Positions 24,491 through 32,791 of a stretch of DNA of 59,995 nucleotides are shown here, piece after piece (position 1 is the stretch's first letter; each line of letters begins with the position of its first letter). Below the pieces are notes generated by a model that searched no databases, was not told where the DNA came from, and saw nothing but the letters and a program-made list of their open reading frames with translations. The stretch comes from Pseudonocardia ammonioxydans (GTDB lineage: Bacteria; Actinomycetota; Actinomycetes; Mycobacteriales; Pseudonocardiaceae), in NCBI RefSeq assembly GCF_900115005.1, contig NZ_FOUY01000037.1:1-59995 (forward strand), given 5' to 3'. The translations under genes and the position numbers were made by a program.

Positions 24491-26277
24491 TGCTGGATCG
24501 GAGCCCACTCCGGACCCGTCTCCCCCAGCTCCGGCGCCAGCTTGCTGAAGATCGGGGTCGGCTTGGCCAGCGGCCGGCCCACCTCGACCGGGGTGGAGCC
24601 CCAGTGCGCCTGCTCGCCCGCGTAGTCCCCGGTCAGCACCGGGTAGGCCGGCCCGTCGCCGAGGTCGTCGACCTCGCGCCGCTCCGGCTGCGCCGCCCAC
24701 ACCCCGGTGCCGCCGAGTGCCTCGTGCACCTGCTGTGCCGCGTGCGGCAGGAACGGGGTGAGCAGCGTGTTCGCGTCCTGCACGACCTGCAGCGCGGTGT
24801 GCAGGATCGTGTCCCGGCGTTCCGGGTCGTCCTTGCGCTTCCACGGCTCCTGGTCGGACAGGTACCGGTTGGCCGCGGTGACCACGCGCATCGCCTCGCC
24901 GGCCGCCTGCTTGAACCGGTTGCGGGCGAGCAGCCCGCCGACGGTGTCGAAGCCGGCCTTCGAGTACGCGAGCAGCTCGGCGTCGGCCTGCTGGGGTGCG
25001 GCCGGCCGCGGGATCGCGCCGACGTTCTTGTGCGCCATCGAGACCGAGCGGTTGACCAGGTTGCCCCACTCGTTGGCCAGCTCGAAGTTGACCCGGCGGA
25101 CGAACTCGTCCCAGGTGAAGTCGACGTCCTGGTTCTCCGGCCCGGCGACGGCGATGTGGTAGCGCAGCGCGTCCGGCCCGAACTCGCGCAGGAAGTCACC
25201 GACGTAGATCACGGTGCCGCGGCTGGTGGAGAACTTCGACCCGAGCATCGTCAGGTACTCCGAGGACACGACCTCGCTGGGGAGGTCGAGGGTGCCGTAC
25301 GGGCCGGGCTCGCCGCCGCGGTCGCCCTGCCCGTTCTGCCCGAGCAGGATCGCCGGCCACATCACCGAGTGGAAGGTGATGTTGTCCTTGCCCATGAAGT
25401 AGTACGCCTGGGCGTCCGGGTCGGTCCACCACTGCTTCCAGGCGTCCGGGTCGGGACCGCGGCGGGCCCACTCCACCGACGCGGACAGGTAGCCGATCAC
25501 CGCGTCGAACCAGACGTAGATCTTCTTCATCGGGTTGTCCGACCAGCCGTCCAGCGGCACCGGGACGCCCCACTCCAGGTCGCGGGTGATCGCCCGCGGC
25601 TTGAGGTTCTCGGCCAGGTTCGCCGAGAACTTGAGCACGTTGGGCCGCCAGTCGGTGCGGGTCGACAGCCACGACCCGAGCGCGTCGGAGAACGCGGGCA
25701 GGTCGAGGAAGAAGTGCTCGGTCTCGACGAACGACGGGGTCTCACCGTTGATCTTCGAACGCGGGTTCTTCAGGTCGGCCGGGTCGAGCTGGTTGCCGCA
25801 GTTGTCGCACTGGTCGCCGCGGGCGCCGTCGTAGGCGCAGATCGGGCAGGTGCCCTCGATGTAGCGGTCCGGCAGGGTCCGCCCGGTGGACGGGCTGATC
25901 GCGGCGAGCTGGGTGCGCGGCACCACGTAGCCGTTCTTGTACAGCGCCGTGAACATGTGCTGCACGACCTCGTAGTGGTTCGAGGTCGTGGTGCGGGTGA
26001 ACAGGTCGTAGGACAGGCCCAGGCCCTGCAGGTCCGCGGTGATGACGTCGTTGTACTTGTCGGCCAGCTGCCGCGGGGTCAGGCCCTCGGCGTCGGCCTG
26101 CACCTGGATCGGCGTGCCGTGCTCGTCGGTGCCGGAGACCATCAGCACCCGGTCCCCCGCCATTCGCCGGTACCGGGCGAACACGTCGGAGGGCACACCG
26201 AAACCGGAGACGTGGCCGATGTGCCGGGGACCGTTGGCGTAGGGCCACGCCACGGCGGTCAGCACGGCTTTACTCAT
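24487..26277 (-). CDS. metG: Methionyl-tRNA synthetase
   Basis: A 596-residue class I synthetase that charges tRNA-Met. The HIGH box is HIGH at 19-22 (GPRHIGHVSGFG). The zinc knuckle carries CPIC and CDNCG. The KMSKS loop is present as KFSTS, near residue 348, a change common in actinobacterial enzymes. The alpha-helical anticodon domain contains LANEWGNLVNRSV. There is no C-terminal tRNA-binding EMAP domain. The gene starts the minus-strand run metG-tatD-rpfB-rsmA. Confidence 0.96.
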   Translation of the reverse strand: MSKAVLTAVAWPYANGPRHIGHVSGFGVPSDVFARYRRMAGDRVLMVSGTDEHGTPIQVQADAEGLTPRQLADKYNDVITADLQGLGLSYDLFTRTTTSNHYEVVQHMFTALYKNGYVVPRTQLAAISPSTGRTLPDRYIEGTCPICAYDGARGDQCDNCGNQLDPADLKNPRSKINGETPSFVETEHFFLDLPAFSDALGSWLSTRTDWRPNVLKFSANLAENLKPRAITRDLEWGVPVPLDGWSDNPMKKIYVWFDAVIGYLSASVEWARRGPDPDAWKQWWTDPDAQAYYFMGKDNITFHSVMWPAILLGQNGQGDRGGEPGPYGTLDLPSEVVSSEYLTMLGSKFSTSRGTVIYVGDFLREFGPDALRYHIAVAGPENQDVDFTWDEFVRRVNFELANEWGNLVNRSVSMAHKNVGAIPRPAAPQQADAELLAYSKAGFDTVGGLLARNRFKQAAGEAMRVVTAANRYLSDQEPWKRKDDPERRDTILHTALQVVQDANTLLTPFLPHAAQQVHEALGGTGVWAAQPERREVDDLGDGPAYPVLTGDYAGEQAHWGSTPVEVGRPLAKPTPIFSKLAPELGETGPEWAPIQQ

Positions 26278-26322
26278 GCGTCCAGCGTATGCGCACGCCC
26301 GGGAGCGGGCCGCGCCGCCCGG

Positions 26323-26874
26323 TCAGATCTCGGCGGAACCGTCATCCCAGGTCAGGTGCAGGACACCCGCACCGGTCCGCAGCTCGACCTCCAGGGTCTC
26401 GAGCCCGAGCACACCGCCGGTGGCCTGCACCGGCAGCAGCCGCCCGCCGACGGAGCGGAAGACCTCGGCCCGCCGGTCGCCGGGGTGCACGACGAGCAGC
26501 TCCCGGACGCCGGCCGCGGCGTAGAAATCGATCTTGTCGTAGGTCTCGTCCCCGGCGGAGCGGACCTCGACGACCAGCTCCGCACCCTCCGTGCCCCGCT
26601 CGGAGAGGTGCTCGGGACGGCAGTAGGACTGGTCCGGGACCCGGTAGTCGGTGGCCGCACGGAACAGGCCGGTCTCCATGTGCGGGACCAGCCCGTGCCG
26701 CTCCGCCAGCGGTCCGAGGGTCATGGTGAGCCGGGTCGACAACCGCTGGTGCGGCCCCCCTGCCGGTGGAACCACGTGCAGCACCCCGTCCCACATCTCG
26801 TCCCGGTGGTCCAGGCCGAGGCGGCGACGCTCCTCGAGCATCGCCTGCGGGGCCTCCAGCATGACGACCTTCAC
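26323..26874 (-). CDS. Uma2-family (DUF820) putative endonuclease-fold protein
   Basis: A 183-residue protein of the Uma2 family, which has a PD-(D/E)XK nuclease-like fold. It contains DEMWDGVLHVVPPAGGPHQR, DYRVPDQSY, AELVVEVRSAGDETYDKIDF with the family's D/E-x-K core, and GVRELLVVHPGDR. Function is unknown. The GTG at 26874 is supported by TACCCT (minus strand, 26887-26882) ending 7 nt upstream, so leaderless. It diverges from the KhtT-like gene over 44 bp. Confidence 0.8.
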   Translation of the reverse strand: MKVVMLEAPQAMLEERRRLGLDHRDEMWDGVLHVVPPAGGPHQRLSTRLTMTLGPLAERHGLVPHMETGLFRAATDYRVPDQSYCRPEHLSERGTEGAELVVEVRSAGDETYDKIDFYAAAGVRELLVVHPGDRRAEVFRSVGGRLLPVQATGGVLGLETLEVELRTGAGVLHLTWDDGSAEI

Positions 26875-26881
26875 ACCGGTC

Positions 26882-26912
26882 AGGGTAGCGATCCGGCGCC
26901 CGGGCGTACCGT
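26882..26912. promoter_or_regulatory. Divergent leaderless promoters, Uma2 gene / khtT-like gene
   Basis: Minus-strand TACCCT (26887-26882) ends 7 nt before the Uma2 GTG, and plus-strand TACCGT (26907-26912) ends 6 nt before the khtT-like GTG at 26919. Both fit TAnnnT -10 boxes of leaderless transcripts. Confidence 0.5.
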
Positions 26913-26918
26913 TGCAGT

Positions 26919-27401
26919 GTGAACGTGGACGTGACACCACTTCCCGGGATCGGGGTGCGCAAGGAGATCGAGCTGCGCGACGGGCGGCGGATCGGGGTCA
27001 TCTCCCACCGCGACGGCCGGACCGCACTGATCCTCTCCCGCGCCGACGACCCGGACGCGTGCGTGGCCGAGCTGCCGCTGACCAACGAGGAGGCCGGCGC
27101 GCTGGCGAACCTGCTCGGCGCCCCGCAGCTGGTCAACCAGCTCAACGACGAGCACAAGGACCTCCCCGGCATCACCACCCGGCGGTTGCCAGTCAAGTCC
27201 CACAGCCCGTACGACGGCCGCCCGCTCGGCGACTCAGCGCTGCGCACCCGCACCCAGGTGTCGGTGGTCGCGGTGATGCGTGCCGGGCAGGTGCACCCGT
27301 CGCCGACCCCGGACTTCGTGCTGGCCGGCGGGGACGTGCTCATCGCGGTGGGGCTGAACGAGAAGCTGGACCAGGCCGCCGACGTACTGGCCCGCGGCTG
27401 A
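26919..27401 (+). CDS. KhtT-like TrkA-C-domain regulatory subunit of a cation/proton antiporter
   Basis: A 160-residue soluble protein. Its N-terminal half (KEIELRDGRRIGVISHRDGR) resembles KhtT, and its C-terminal half (about 80-160; QVSVVAVMRAGQVHPSPTPD, AGGDVLIAVG) is a TrkA-C (RCK-C) ligand-binding domain. In Bacillus, KhtT gates the membrane partner KhtU in response to nucleotide and pH. It lies 21 bp upstream of the antiporter gene, fitting a two-component K+/H+ efflux system. The leaderless GTG start fits the -10 box at 26907. Confidence 0.88.
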   Translation: MNVDVTPLPGIGVRKEIELRDGRRIGVISHRDGRTALILSRADDPDACVAELPLTNEEAGALANLLGAPQLVNQLNDEHKDLPGITTRRLPVKSHSPYDGRPLGDSALRTRTQVSVVAVMRAGQVHPSPTPDFVLAGGDVLIAVGLNEKLDQAADVLARG

Positions 27402-27422
27402 GGCGGGCGGGTCGGACGGACC

Positions 27423-28598
27423 GTGGACCACGTCGCACTCGAGCTGCTCGAACTCGGTGCCGTCTTCTTCGGCCTCGGCCTGCTCGGCCGGCTGGCGCAG
27501 CGGATCGGGCTCTCCCCGATCCCGCTGTACCTCGTCGGCGGGCTCGCCTTCGGCTCCGGAGGGATCTTCCCGCTCGGCGACATCGGTGACTTCACCGCGC
27601 TGGCCGGCGAGGTCGGTGTCGTCCTGCTGCTGTTGCTGCTCGGCCTGGAGTACTCCGCGGCCGAGCTCGTCACCGGGCTGAAACGCTCCTGGGGCGCGGG
27701 CGTCGTCGACGCCGTGCTCAACGCGGCCCCGGGCGTCGCGGTGGCCCTGATCCTCGGCTGGGGCGCGGTCGGGGCGATGGTGCTCGGCGGCGTCACCTAC
27801 ATCTCGTCGTCGGGGATCGTCGCGAAGGTCCTGTCCGACCTGGGACGCCTGGGCAACCGGGAGACCCCGGTGATCCTCTCGGTGCTGGTGTTCGAGGACC
27901 TGGTGATGGCCCTCTACCTGCCGATCCTCACCGCGCTGCTGCTCGGCGTGACCCTGTGGGGCGGGATCGGCGCGGTCGCGATCTCGCTGGCGGTGATCTC
28001 CGTCGTGCTGGTGGTCGCGCTGCGCTACGGCCGCTACGTCTCCGCGATCGTCGACTCCGACGACCAGGAGGTCTTCCTCCTCAAGGTGCTCGGTGCCGCG
28101 CTGCTGGTGGCCGGGTTCGCGCAGGCGATGCAGGTCTCCGCCGCGGTCGGCGCGTTCCTGCTCGGCATCGCGATCTCCGGGTCGACCGCGGTGAACGCGA
28201 CCCGGCTGCTCGAACCGCTGCGGGACCTGTTCGCCGCGGTGTTCTTCGTGGTGTTCGGGCTGTCCACCGACCCGGCCGCGATCCCGCCGGTGCTGGGGTG
28301 GGCGCTGGTGCTGGCCGTGTCCACCGCCGCCACCAAGTACGCGACCGGGTGGTGGGCGGCCCGGCAGGCCCGGATCGGTCCGATGGGCCGGGCCCGGGCC
28401 GGGGCCGCGCTGGTCGCCCGCGGCGAGTTCTCGATCGTCATCGCCGGCCTGGCGGTCGGGTACGCGGCCGTGCCCGCGGAGCTGTCCGCGCTGGCCACGG
28501 CGTACGTGCTGATCATGGCGGTGCTGGGCCCGATCACGGCCCGCTGCGTCGAGCCCGTCGTGCGGGCGCTGCCGTCGCGCACACCGGCCGGGGCCTGA
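27423..28598 (+). CDS. CPA2-family K+(Na+)/H+ antiporter, KhtU-like
   Basis: A 391-residue membrane protein with about 12-13 hydrophobic segments of the monovalent cation:proton antiporter-2 family. Typical segments are FFGLGLLGRLAQRIGLSPI, GLEYSAAELV, VTYISSSGIVAKVLSDLGR and VLVFEDLVMALYLP; the last carries the intramembrane acidic residue of the transport site. It lacks C-terminal RCK domains, which are supplied by the upstream KhtT-like protein. The start is GTG at 27423. The pair probably exports K+ under alkaline or osmotic stress (inference). Confidence 0.9.
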   Translation: MDHVALELLELGAVFFGLGLLGRLAQRIGLSPIPLYLVGGLAFGSGGIFPLGDIGDFTALAGEVGVVLLLLLLGLEYSAAELVTGLKRSWGAGVVDAVLNAAPGVAVALILGWGAVGAMVLGGVTYISSSGIVAKVLSDLGRLGNRETPVILSVLVFEDLVMALYLPILTALLLGVTLWGGIGAVAISLAVISVVLVVALRYGRYVSAIVDSDDQEVFLLKVLGAALLVAGFAQAMQVSAAVGAFLLGIAISGSTAVNATRLLEPLRDLFAAVFFVVFGLSTDPAAIPPVLGWALVLAVSTAATKYATGWWAARQARIGPMGRARAGAALVARGEFSIVIAGLAVGYAAVPAELSALATAYVLIMAVLGPITARCVEPVVRALPSRTPAGA

Positions 28599-28615
28599 AC
28601 CACGCCCCGGCCGGT
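28583..28615. terminator. 12-bp perfect hairpin across the khtU-like stop codon
   Basis: ACCGGCCGGGGC (28583-28594) and GCCCCGGCCGGT (28604-28615) form a 12-bp stem with a 9-nt loop containing the antiporter's TGA (28596-28598). It serves the convergent rsmI gene as well, which ends at 28631. Confidence 0.65.
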
Positions 28616-28630
28616 CGCGGGCGGCGGCGG

Positions 28631-29512
28631 TCAGTCGCGAGCGGCGACCGAGGCGTTGTAGAGCTCCCGCTTCGGCACCCCGGCGGCCTCGGCGACGGCG
28701 GCGACCGCGTCCTTGAGCCGCTCGCCGTCGTCGGTGCGCTCCCGGACCGCGCCGACCAGGCTCTCCACCGGCGGTGCGGCCCGTTCCTCCGCTCCGGCCA
28801 GCACGATCGTCACCTCGCCGAGAACGTCCCCGTCGGCGGCCCACCCGGCCAGCTCGGCGAGGGTGCCCCGCACCACCTGCTCGTGGGTCTTGGTCAGCTC
28901 CCGGCACACGGCGGCCCGCCGGTCGGTGCCCAGCACGGCGACGGCGTCGGCCAGGGTGTCCGCGGTCCGCCGGGGCGACTCGAAGAACACGGCCGCGCGC
29001 CGCTCCTCGCGCAGCGTCTCCAGCCAGCGGCGCCGCTCCCCCGGCCGGCGGGGCGGGAAGCCGTCGAAACAGAACCGCTCGCAGGGGAGCCCGGACAGCA
29101 CCAGCGCCGTCGTCACCGCGGACGGGCCGGGCACGCAGGTCACCGGCAGCTCCTCGGCGGCGGCCGCGGCCACCAGCCGGAACCCGGGGTCGGACACCGC
29201 GGGCATCCCGGCGTCGGACACGACGAGCACCGTCGCGCCCTCGCGCACCGCGGCGAGCAGTCCGGGCAGCCGCTCGGCCTCGACGGCGTCGTAGTGGCTG
29301 ACGATCCGGCCGGTCCAGGTGGCCCCCAGCGACGTCGCGAGGGTCCGGAACCGGCGGGTGTCCTCGGCCGCGATCACGTCCGCGGTCCCGATCAGCTCCC
29401 GCAGCCGGGGCGAGGCGTCCCGCGGATCGCCCAGCGGCGTCGCGGCCAGCACCAGGACGCCGGTGTCGGCGGCGGGGGTCTCCTCGCGGTCGGAGGCATC
29501 GGCGGGCGGCAC
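28631..29512 (-). CDS. rsmI: 16S rRNA (cytidine-2'-O) methyltransferase RsmI
   Basis: A 293-residue SAM-dependent tetrapyrrole-methylase-fold enzyme that 2'-O-methylates a cytidine of 16S rRNA (C1402 in E. coli numbering). Motifs: VLAATPLGDPRDASPRLREL, VIAAEDTRRFRTLATSLG, SDAGMPAVSDPGFRLV, CVPGPSAVTTALVLSGLPCE and FFESPRR. I chose GTG 29512, since minus-strand TAGGCT (29525-29520) ends 7 nt before it (leaderless) and the frame upstream is Arg-rich shadow. It diverges from pmt, as in M. tuberculosis. Confidence 0.95.
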   Translation of the reverse strand: MPPADASDREETPAADTGVLVLAATPLGDPRDASPRLRELIGTADVIAAEDTRRFRTLATSLGATWTGRIVSHYDAVEAERLPGLLAAVREGATVLVVSDAGMPAVSDPGFRLVAAAAAEELPVTCVPGPSAVTTALVLSGLPCERFCFDGFPPRRPGERRRWLETLREERRAAVFFESPRRTADTLADAVAVLGTDRRAAVCRELTKTHEQVVRGTLAELAGWAADGDVLGEVTIVLAGAEERAAPPVESLVGAVRERTDDGERLKDAVAAVAEAAGVPKRELYNASVAARD

Positions 29513-29519
29513 GGCGCCC

Positions 29520-29529
29520 AGCCTACGAT
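29520..29529. promoter_or_regulatory. Overlapping divergent -10 boxes of rsmI and pmt
   Basis: The 10 bp AGCCTACGAT carry TAGGCT on the minus strand (29525-29520) and TACGAT on the plus strand (29524-29529). Each ends 7 nt before the start codon of its gene. The two boxes share two base pairs, so both promoters cannot be occupied at once. Confidence 0.6.
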
Positions 29530-29536
29530 CGAGGCG

Positions 29537-31132
29537 ATGGCCACCTCGACCGGCGACCCCGGGAGCAGGGTCGCCGGAGCGGCCCCGGAACCGGGACTGA
29601 CCCCGATCGGCGTCCCGCCACCGCTGCGCCGGGCCGATCCCGGCCCGGCGGCCCGCCTCGGCGTCCCACCGGCGTCCGACCGGCTGCGCGGGTGGCTGGT
29701 CACGGCCGGGGTGGTCCTGATCGCGGCGCTGCTCCGGTTCTACGACCTGGGCGACCCGACCGACCGCGGCACCCCCGTGTTCGACGAGAAGCACTACGTG
29801 CCGCAGGCCTGGGAGATGGTCCGCAACGGCGGCGTCGAGAACAACCCGGGCTACGAGAAGATCGTCCATCCGCCGCTGGGCAAACAGCTGATCGCGCTCG
29901 GGCAGCTGGTGTTCGGCTACGACGGCGTCGGCTGGCGGGTCGCGGCCGCGCTGGCCGGGGTGGTGACCGTGCTGCTCGTGGTGCGGGCCGGGCGGCGGCT
30001 CACCCGCTCGACGGCGCTCGGCGGGCTCGCCGGGCTGTTGCTGGCCGCCGACGGGCTCTCGCACGTGCAGTCCCGGATGGGGATGCTCGACGCGTTCTCC
30101 GCGGTGTTCGTGGTGGCCGCGTTCGCCGCGCTGCTCTGCGACCGCGACGACGTGCGGGCCCGGATGGCCCGGGTGGTCGCCGAGGGCCGCGTCGGCGACA
30201 CCCCCTTCGGACCACGCTGGGGGGTGCGCTGGTGGCGGCTGGGGGCCGGGGTGTGCCTCGGCCTGGCCTGCGCGGTGAAGTGGAACGGCGCCTACTACGT
30301 GGCCGCATTCGGGCTGCTCTGCGTGCTGTGGGACGTCTCGCTGCGCCGCCGCGCCGGGGTCGCCCGGCCCTGGGCCGGGACCGCCGCCCGGGACCTGACC
30401 CCCGCGCTGTGGGCGCTGGCGCTGGTCCCGATGCTGACCTACGTGGCGTCCTGGTGGGCCTGGTTCGGCAGCGAGAACGCCATCGACCGCTACCAGGTCG
30501 GACGCGGGATCGGCACCGGCGGGCCGTTCTCCTGGCTACCGGACGCGGTGCGCTCGCTCTGGTACTACCACGGTCGCGCGCTGGCCTTCCACGAGAACCT
30601 GACGACCGGCTCGGCCGGGGCCCACCCGTGGGAGTCGAAGCCGTGGTCGTGGCCGATGGGGCTGCGGCCGATGCTCTACCGGTTCTCCGACGACGCGACC
30701 GGCTGCGGCGGCTCGGACTGCGTGTCCGCGGTGATGCTGGTCGGCACCCCGGCGCTGTGGTGGGCCGCGATCCCGGTGCTGCTGTGGGGGCTGTGGCGCG
30801 CGGTGACCCGCGGCGACTGGCGGTGGACGGCCGTGCTGGTCGGCTACGGCGCCGGGTTCCTGCCGTGGTTCTTCAACCTGGACCGGCAGATGTACTTCTT
30901 CTACATGATGCCGGTGGTGCCGTTCCTGGTGCTGGCGGTCGTGCTGGTGATGGGGCGGCTGCTGGGTCACTCCGGGCAGACCGAACGACGACGCCGGGTC
31001 GGCCTGCTGGCCGTCTCGGCCTGGGTGGCGCTGATCGGGGTCAACTTCGTGTGGCTGTGGCCGATCCTGGTCGGGGACCCGATCACCCAGGCGCACTGGC
31101 AGGCGGAGCTGTGGCTGCCGTCGTGGCGATGA
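29537..31132 (+). CDS. pmt: Polyprenol-phosphate-mannose: protein O-mannosyltransferase (PMT, GT39)
   Basis: A 531-residue integral membrane enzyme with about 10-11 hydrophobic segments that transfers mannose to Ser/Thr of exported proteins at the outer face of the membrane. The catalytic acidic pair is in PVFDEKHYVPQ (Asp83-Glu84). HPPLGKQL, GLSHVQSRMGMLDAF, ACAVKWNGAYYV, HPWESKPWSWP and LPWFFNLDRQMYFFYMMP are family hallmarks. A Pro/Ala/Gly-rich cytoplasmic lead of about 45 residues precedes the first membrane span. ATG 29537 is leaderless behind TACGAT. The M. tuberculosis equivalent, Rv1002c, is likewise divergent from rsmI. Confidence 0.95.
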   Translation: MATSTGDPGSRVAGAAPEPGLTPIGVPPPLRRADPGPAARLGVPPASDRLRGWLVTAGVVLIAALLRFYDLGDPTDRGTPVFDEKHYVPQAWEMVRNGGVENNPGYEKIVHPPLGKQLIALGQLVFGYDGVGWRVAAALAGVVTVLLVVRAGRRLTRSTALGGLAGLLLAADGLSHVQSRMGMLDAFSAVFVVAAFAALLCDRDDVRARMARVVAEGRVGDTPFGPRWGVRWWRLGAGVCLGLACAVKWNGAYYVAAFGLLCVLWDVSLRRRAGVARPWAGTAARDLTPALWALALVPMLTYVASWWAWFGSENAIDRYQVGRGIGTGGPFSWLPDAVRSLWYYHGRALAFHENLTTGSAGAHPWESKPWSWPMGLRPMLYRFSDDATGCGGSDCVSAVMLVGTPALWWAAIPVLLWGLWRAVTRGDWRWTAVLVGYGAGFLPWFFNLDRQMYFFYMMPVVPFLVLAVVLVMGRLLGHSGQTERRRRVGLLAVSAWVALIGVNFVWLWPILVGDPITQAHWQAELWLPSWR

Positions 31133-31182
31133 CCCGCCCGCCGGGTCCGGCGGCTCCGCCGAACAGGTGAGTACGGCGCCGC

Positions 31183-31206
31183 TCCGGAACCCTGGGGGGT
31201 TCCGGA
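31183..31206 (+). terminator. 10-bp hairpin after pmt, just before copC
   Basis: TCCGGAACCC (31183-31192) and GGGTTCCGGA (31197-31206) form a perfect stem with a 4-nt loop TGGG. It ends 14 bp before the copC start, so it can end pmt transcripts while a copC promoter would have to overlap it. Confidence 0.6.
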
Positions 31207-31220
31207 CCGACCGATACTGA

Positions 31221-31841
31221 GTGAGCACCGTTCTCCCCACCGCCGGCCGCGTCGCCGTCGTCCTGCTGGCCGGCGCCGTGGCGCTGCTGGCCGGTGCCGC
31301 GCCCGCGTGGGCGCACACCGAGCTGGAGTCCAGCACCCCCGCCGCCGACGCCCGGGTCACGCAGGCCCCGACCGAGGTGACCCTGACGTTCACCGAGGAC
31401 GTCCCGGCCGACCGCGCGGAGGTCACGGTGACCGGCCCGGCCGGCACCGACGCCGCGACCGGCACCGACCACGCGCGCGGCCCGATCACCGCTGCCGGCG
31501 GCACCCTGACCGTGCCGCTGGAGCCGCTCGGCGACGCCGGCGTGTACGAGATCGAGTACCGCGTCGTCTCCGACGACGGCCACCCGGTCTCCGGCACCGT
31601 CCCGTTCACCCTGACCGCGCCCGGCCCGGGCGCCGGCGCACCCGCGCCCACCCCGGCCGCGCCCGCCGGTGCCCCGGACACGACCCCGGCACCGGCCGGC
31701 GACCCCGCCGCCGACACCGGCACCGATTCCGCCTCCGGGGACACAGCCGACACCGGCATGCCGGTCTGGCCGTGGCTGCTGGTCGCGGTCGTCGTGCTCG
31801 GCGGCGGCGCCGCGCTCGCGCTGCGCCGGACACGGAACTGA
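31221..31841 (+). CDS. copC: CopC-domain copper-binding protein, membrane-anchored
   Basis: A 206-residue exported protein. The signal peptide ends in AAPAWA, cleaved after Ala31. This makes His32 the new N-terminus, the residue that binds Cu(II) in CopC proteins. Asp119 and His121 in VSDDGHPVSGT are the other usual ligands. The CopC beta-barrel (about 32-132) is followed by a Pro/Ala/Thr-rich linker and a C-terminal membrane span (WPWLLVAVVVLGGGAALAL) with a basic end. The start is GTG at 31221. It overlaps copD by 4 bp; together they should take part in copper uptake or handling at the membrane. Confidence 0.9.
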   Translation: MSTVLPTAGRVAVVLLAGAVALLAGAAPAWAHTELESSTPAADARVTQAPTEVTLTFTEDVPADRAEVTVTGPAGTDAATGTDHARGPITAAGGTLTVPLEPLGDAGVYEIEYRVVSDDGHPVSGTVPFTLTAPGPGAGAPAPTPAAPAGAPDTTPAPAGDPAADTGTDSASGDTADTGMPVWPWLLVAVVVLGGGAALALRRTRN

Positions 31842-32788
31842 CCTCCGCCGACGCGCCGGCGCGGGAACCGGCGCCGCGGGTCGCGGCGTGGGCCGCCGTC
31901 GCGCTCGGCGCGGCCCTGGGCACCGCGGTGCTCACCGGCGGGATCGGGCCGGGCGGCCTCGGCCCCGACCTCGCCCGGACCCTGGCGCGGGCGGTCGCCG
32001 ACCTCGCGGCGCTCGCCGTCGCCGGGGCGGCGCTGGCCGCGGTGCTGGCGCCCGGGCGGGTGCCGGGCGCCGACCGGGTGCCGCCCGTCGCGGTGCCCGT
32101 CTGGTTCGCCGCGCTGCTGGTCGACGCCGTGGCCCGCGGTGCGCTCCTCGCCGGGGTACCGCTCACCGCGGTGGCCGCCGGTGACGTCACCGGCTACCTG
32201 ACCGGGTTCCGGGCCGGTCAGGGCCTGCTGCTCGCCGGGGTGGTCGTGCTGGTGCTGGCCGGAGCGGTCGCGGGGCGGCCCGTGCGCCCCGGGCGGGGCA
32301 GCGGGCCGCCGCTGCTCGTACTGGCCCTGACGCTGGCCGCGGCAGCCGCCCCCGCCGCGACCGGGCACGCGGCCGCGTCGGCCCGGGCGGTGCTCGCCGT
32401 CCCCGGGGTGGTGCTGCACGTGGTCGCGGCGCTGCTGTGGGTCGGCGGGCTCGGCGCGATGCTCGTGCTGGCCCGCGACGGCGCCGTGCTGCGCGCGGCA
32501 CTGCCCCGGTTCTCCCGCCTCGCCGCCGTGAGCATCGTGGTGCTGGCGGTGTCCGGCCTGCTCGCCGCGACCGCCCGGCTGGCCTCGCCGGTGGACGTGG
32601 TCACCACCGCCTACGGCGGGGTGGTCCTGGCGAAGGCCGGGCTGCTCGCCGGGGCGGGGGCGCTCGGCCTGCTCACCCGCCGCCGGCTGCAGGCCGGCCG
32701 GCTGCCGGTGCTGGCCTGGGCGGCGGCCGAGATCGTGCTGCTTGCCGCCGCGGTCGGTGCCGCGGCGACGCTCACCCACACCGCGTAG
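31838..32788 (+). CDS. copD: CopD-domain copper transport membrane protein
   Basis: About 316 residues with eight hydrophobic segments. GYLTGFRAGQGLLLAGVVVL, TGHAAASARA, VVLHVVAALLWVGGLGAML and YGGVVLAKAGLL are the conserved CopD pieces, with membrane histidines as candidate copper ligands. No ATG or GTG lies at the expected beginning. The frame enters by CTG 31838, which overlaps the copC stop as CTGA; GTG 31928 is the next normal start but would cut the first span. I place the start at CTG with caution. Confidence 0.82.
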   Translation: MTSADAPAREPAPRVAAWAAVALGAALGTAVLTGGIGPGGLGPDLARTLARAVADLAALAVAGAALAAVLAPGRVPGADRVPPVAVPVWFAALLVDAVARGALLAGVPLTAVAAGDVTGYLTGFRAGQGLLLAGVVVLVLAGAVAGRPVRPGRGSGPPLLVLALTLAAAAAPAATGHAAASARAVLAVPGVVLHVVAALLWVGGLGAMLVLARDGAVLRAALPRFSRLAAVSIVVLAVSGLLAATARLASPVDVVTTAYGGVVLAKAGLLAGAGALGLLTRRRLQAGRLPVLAWAAAEIVLLAAAVGAAATLTHTA

Positions 32789-32791
32789 CCG

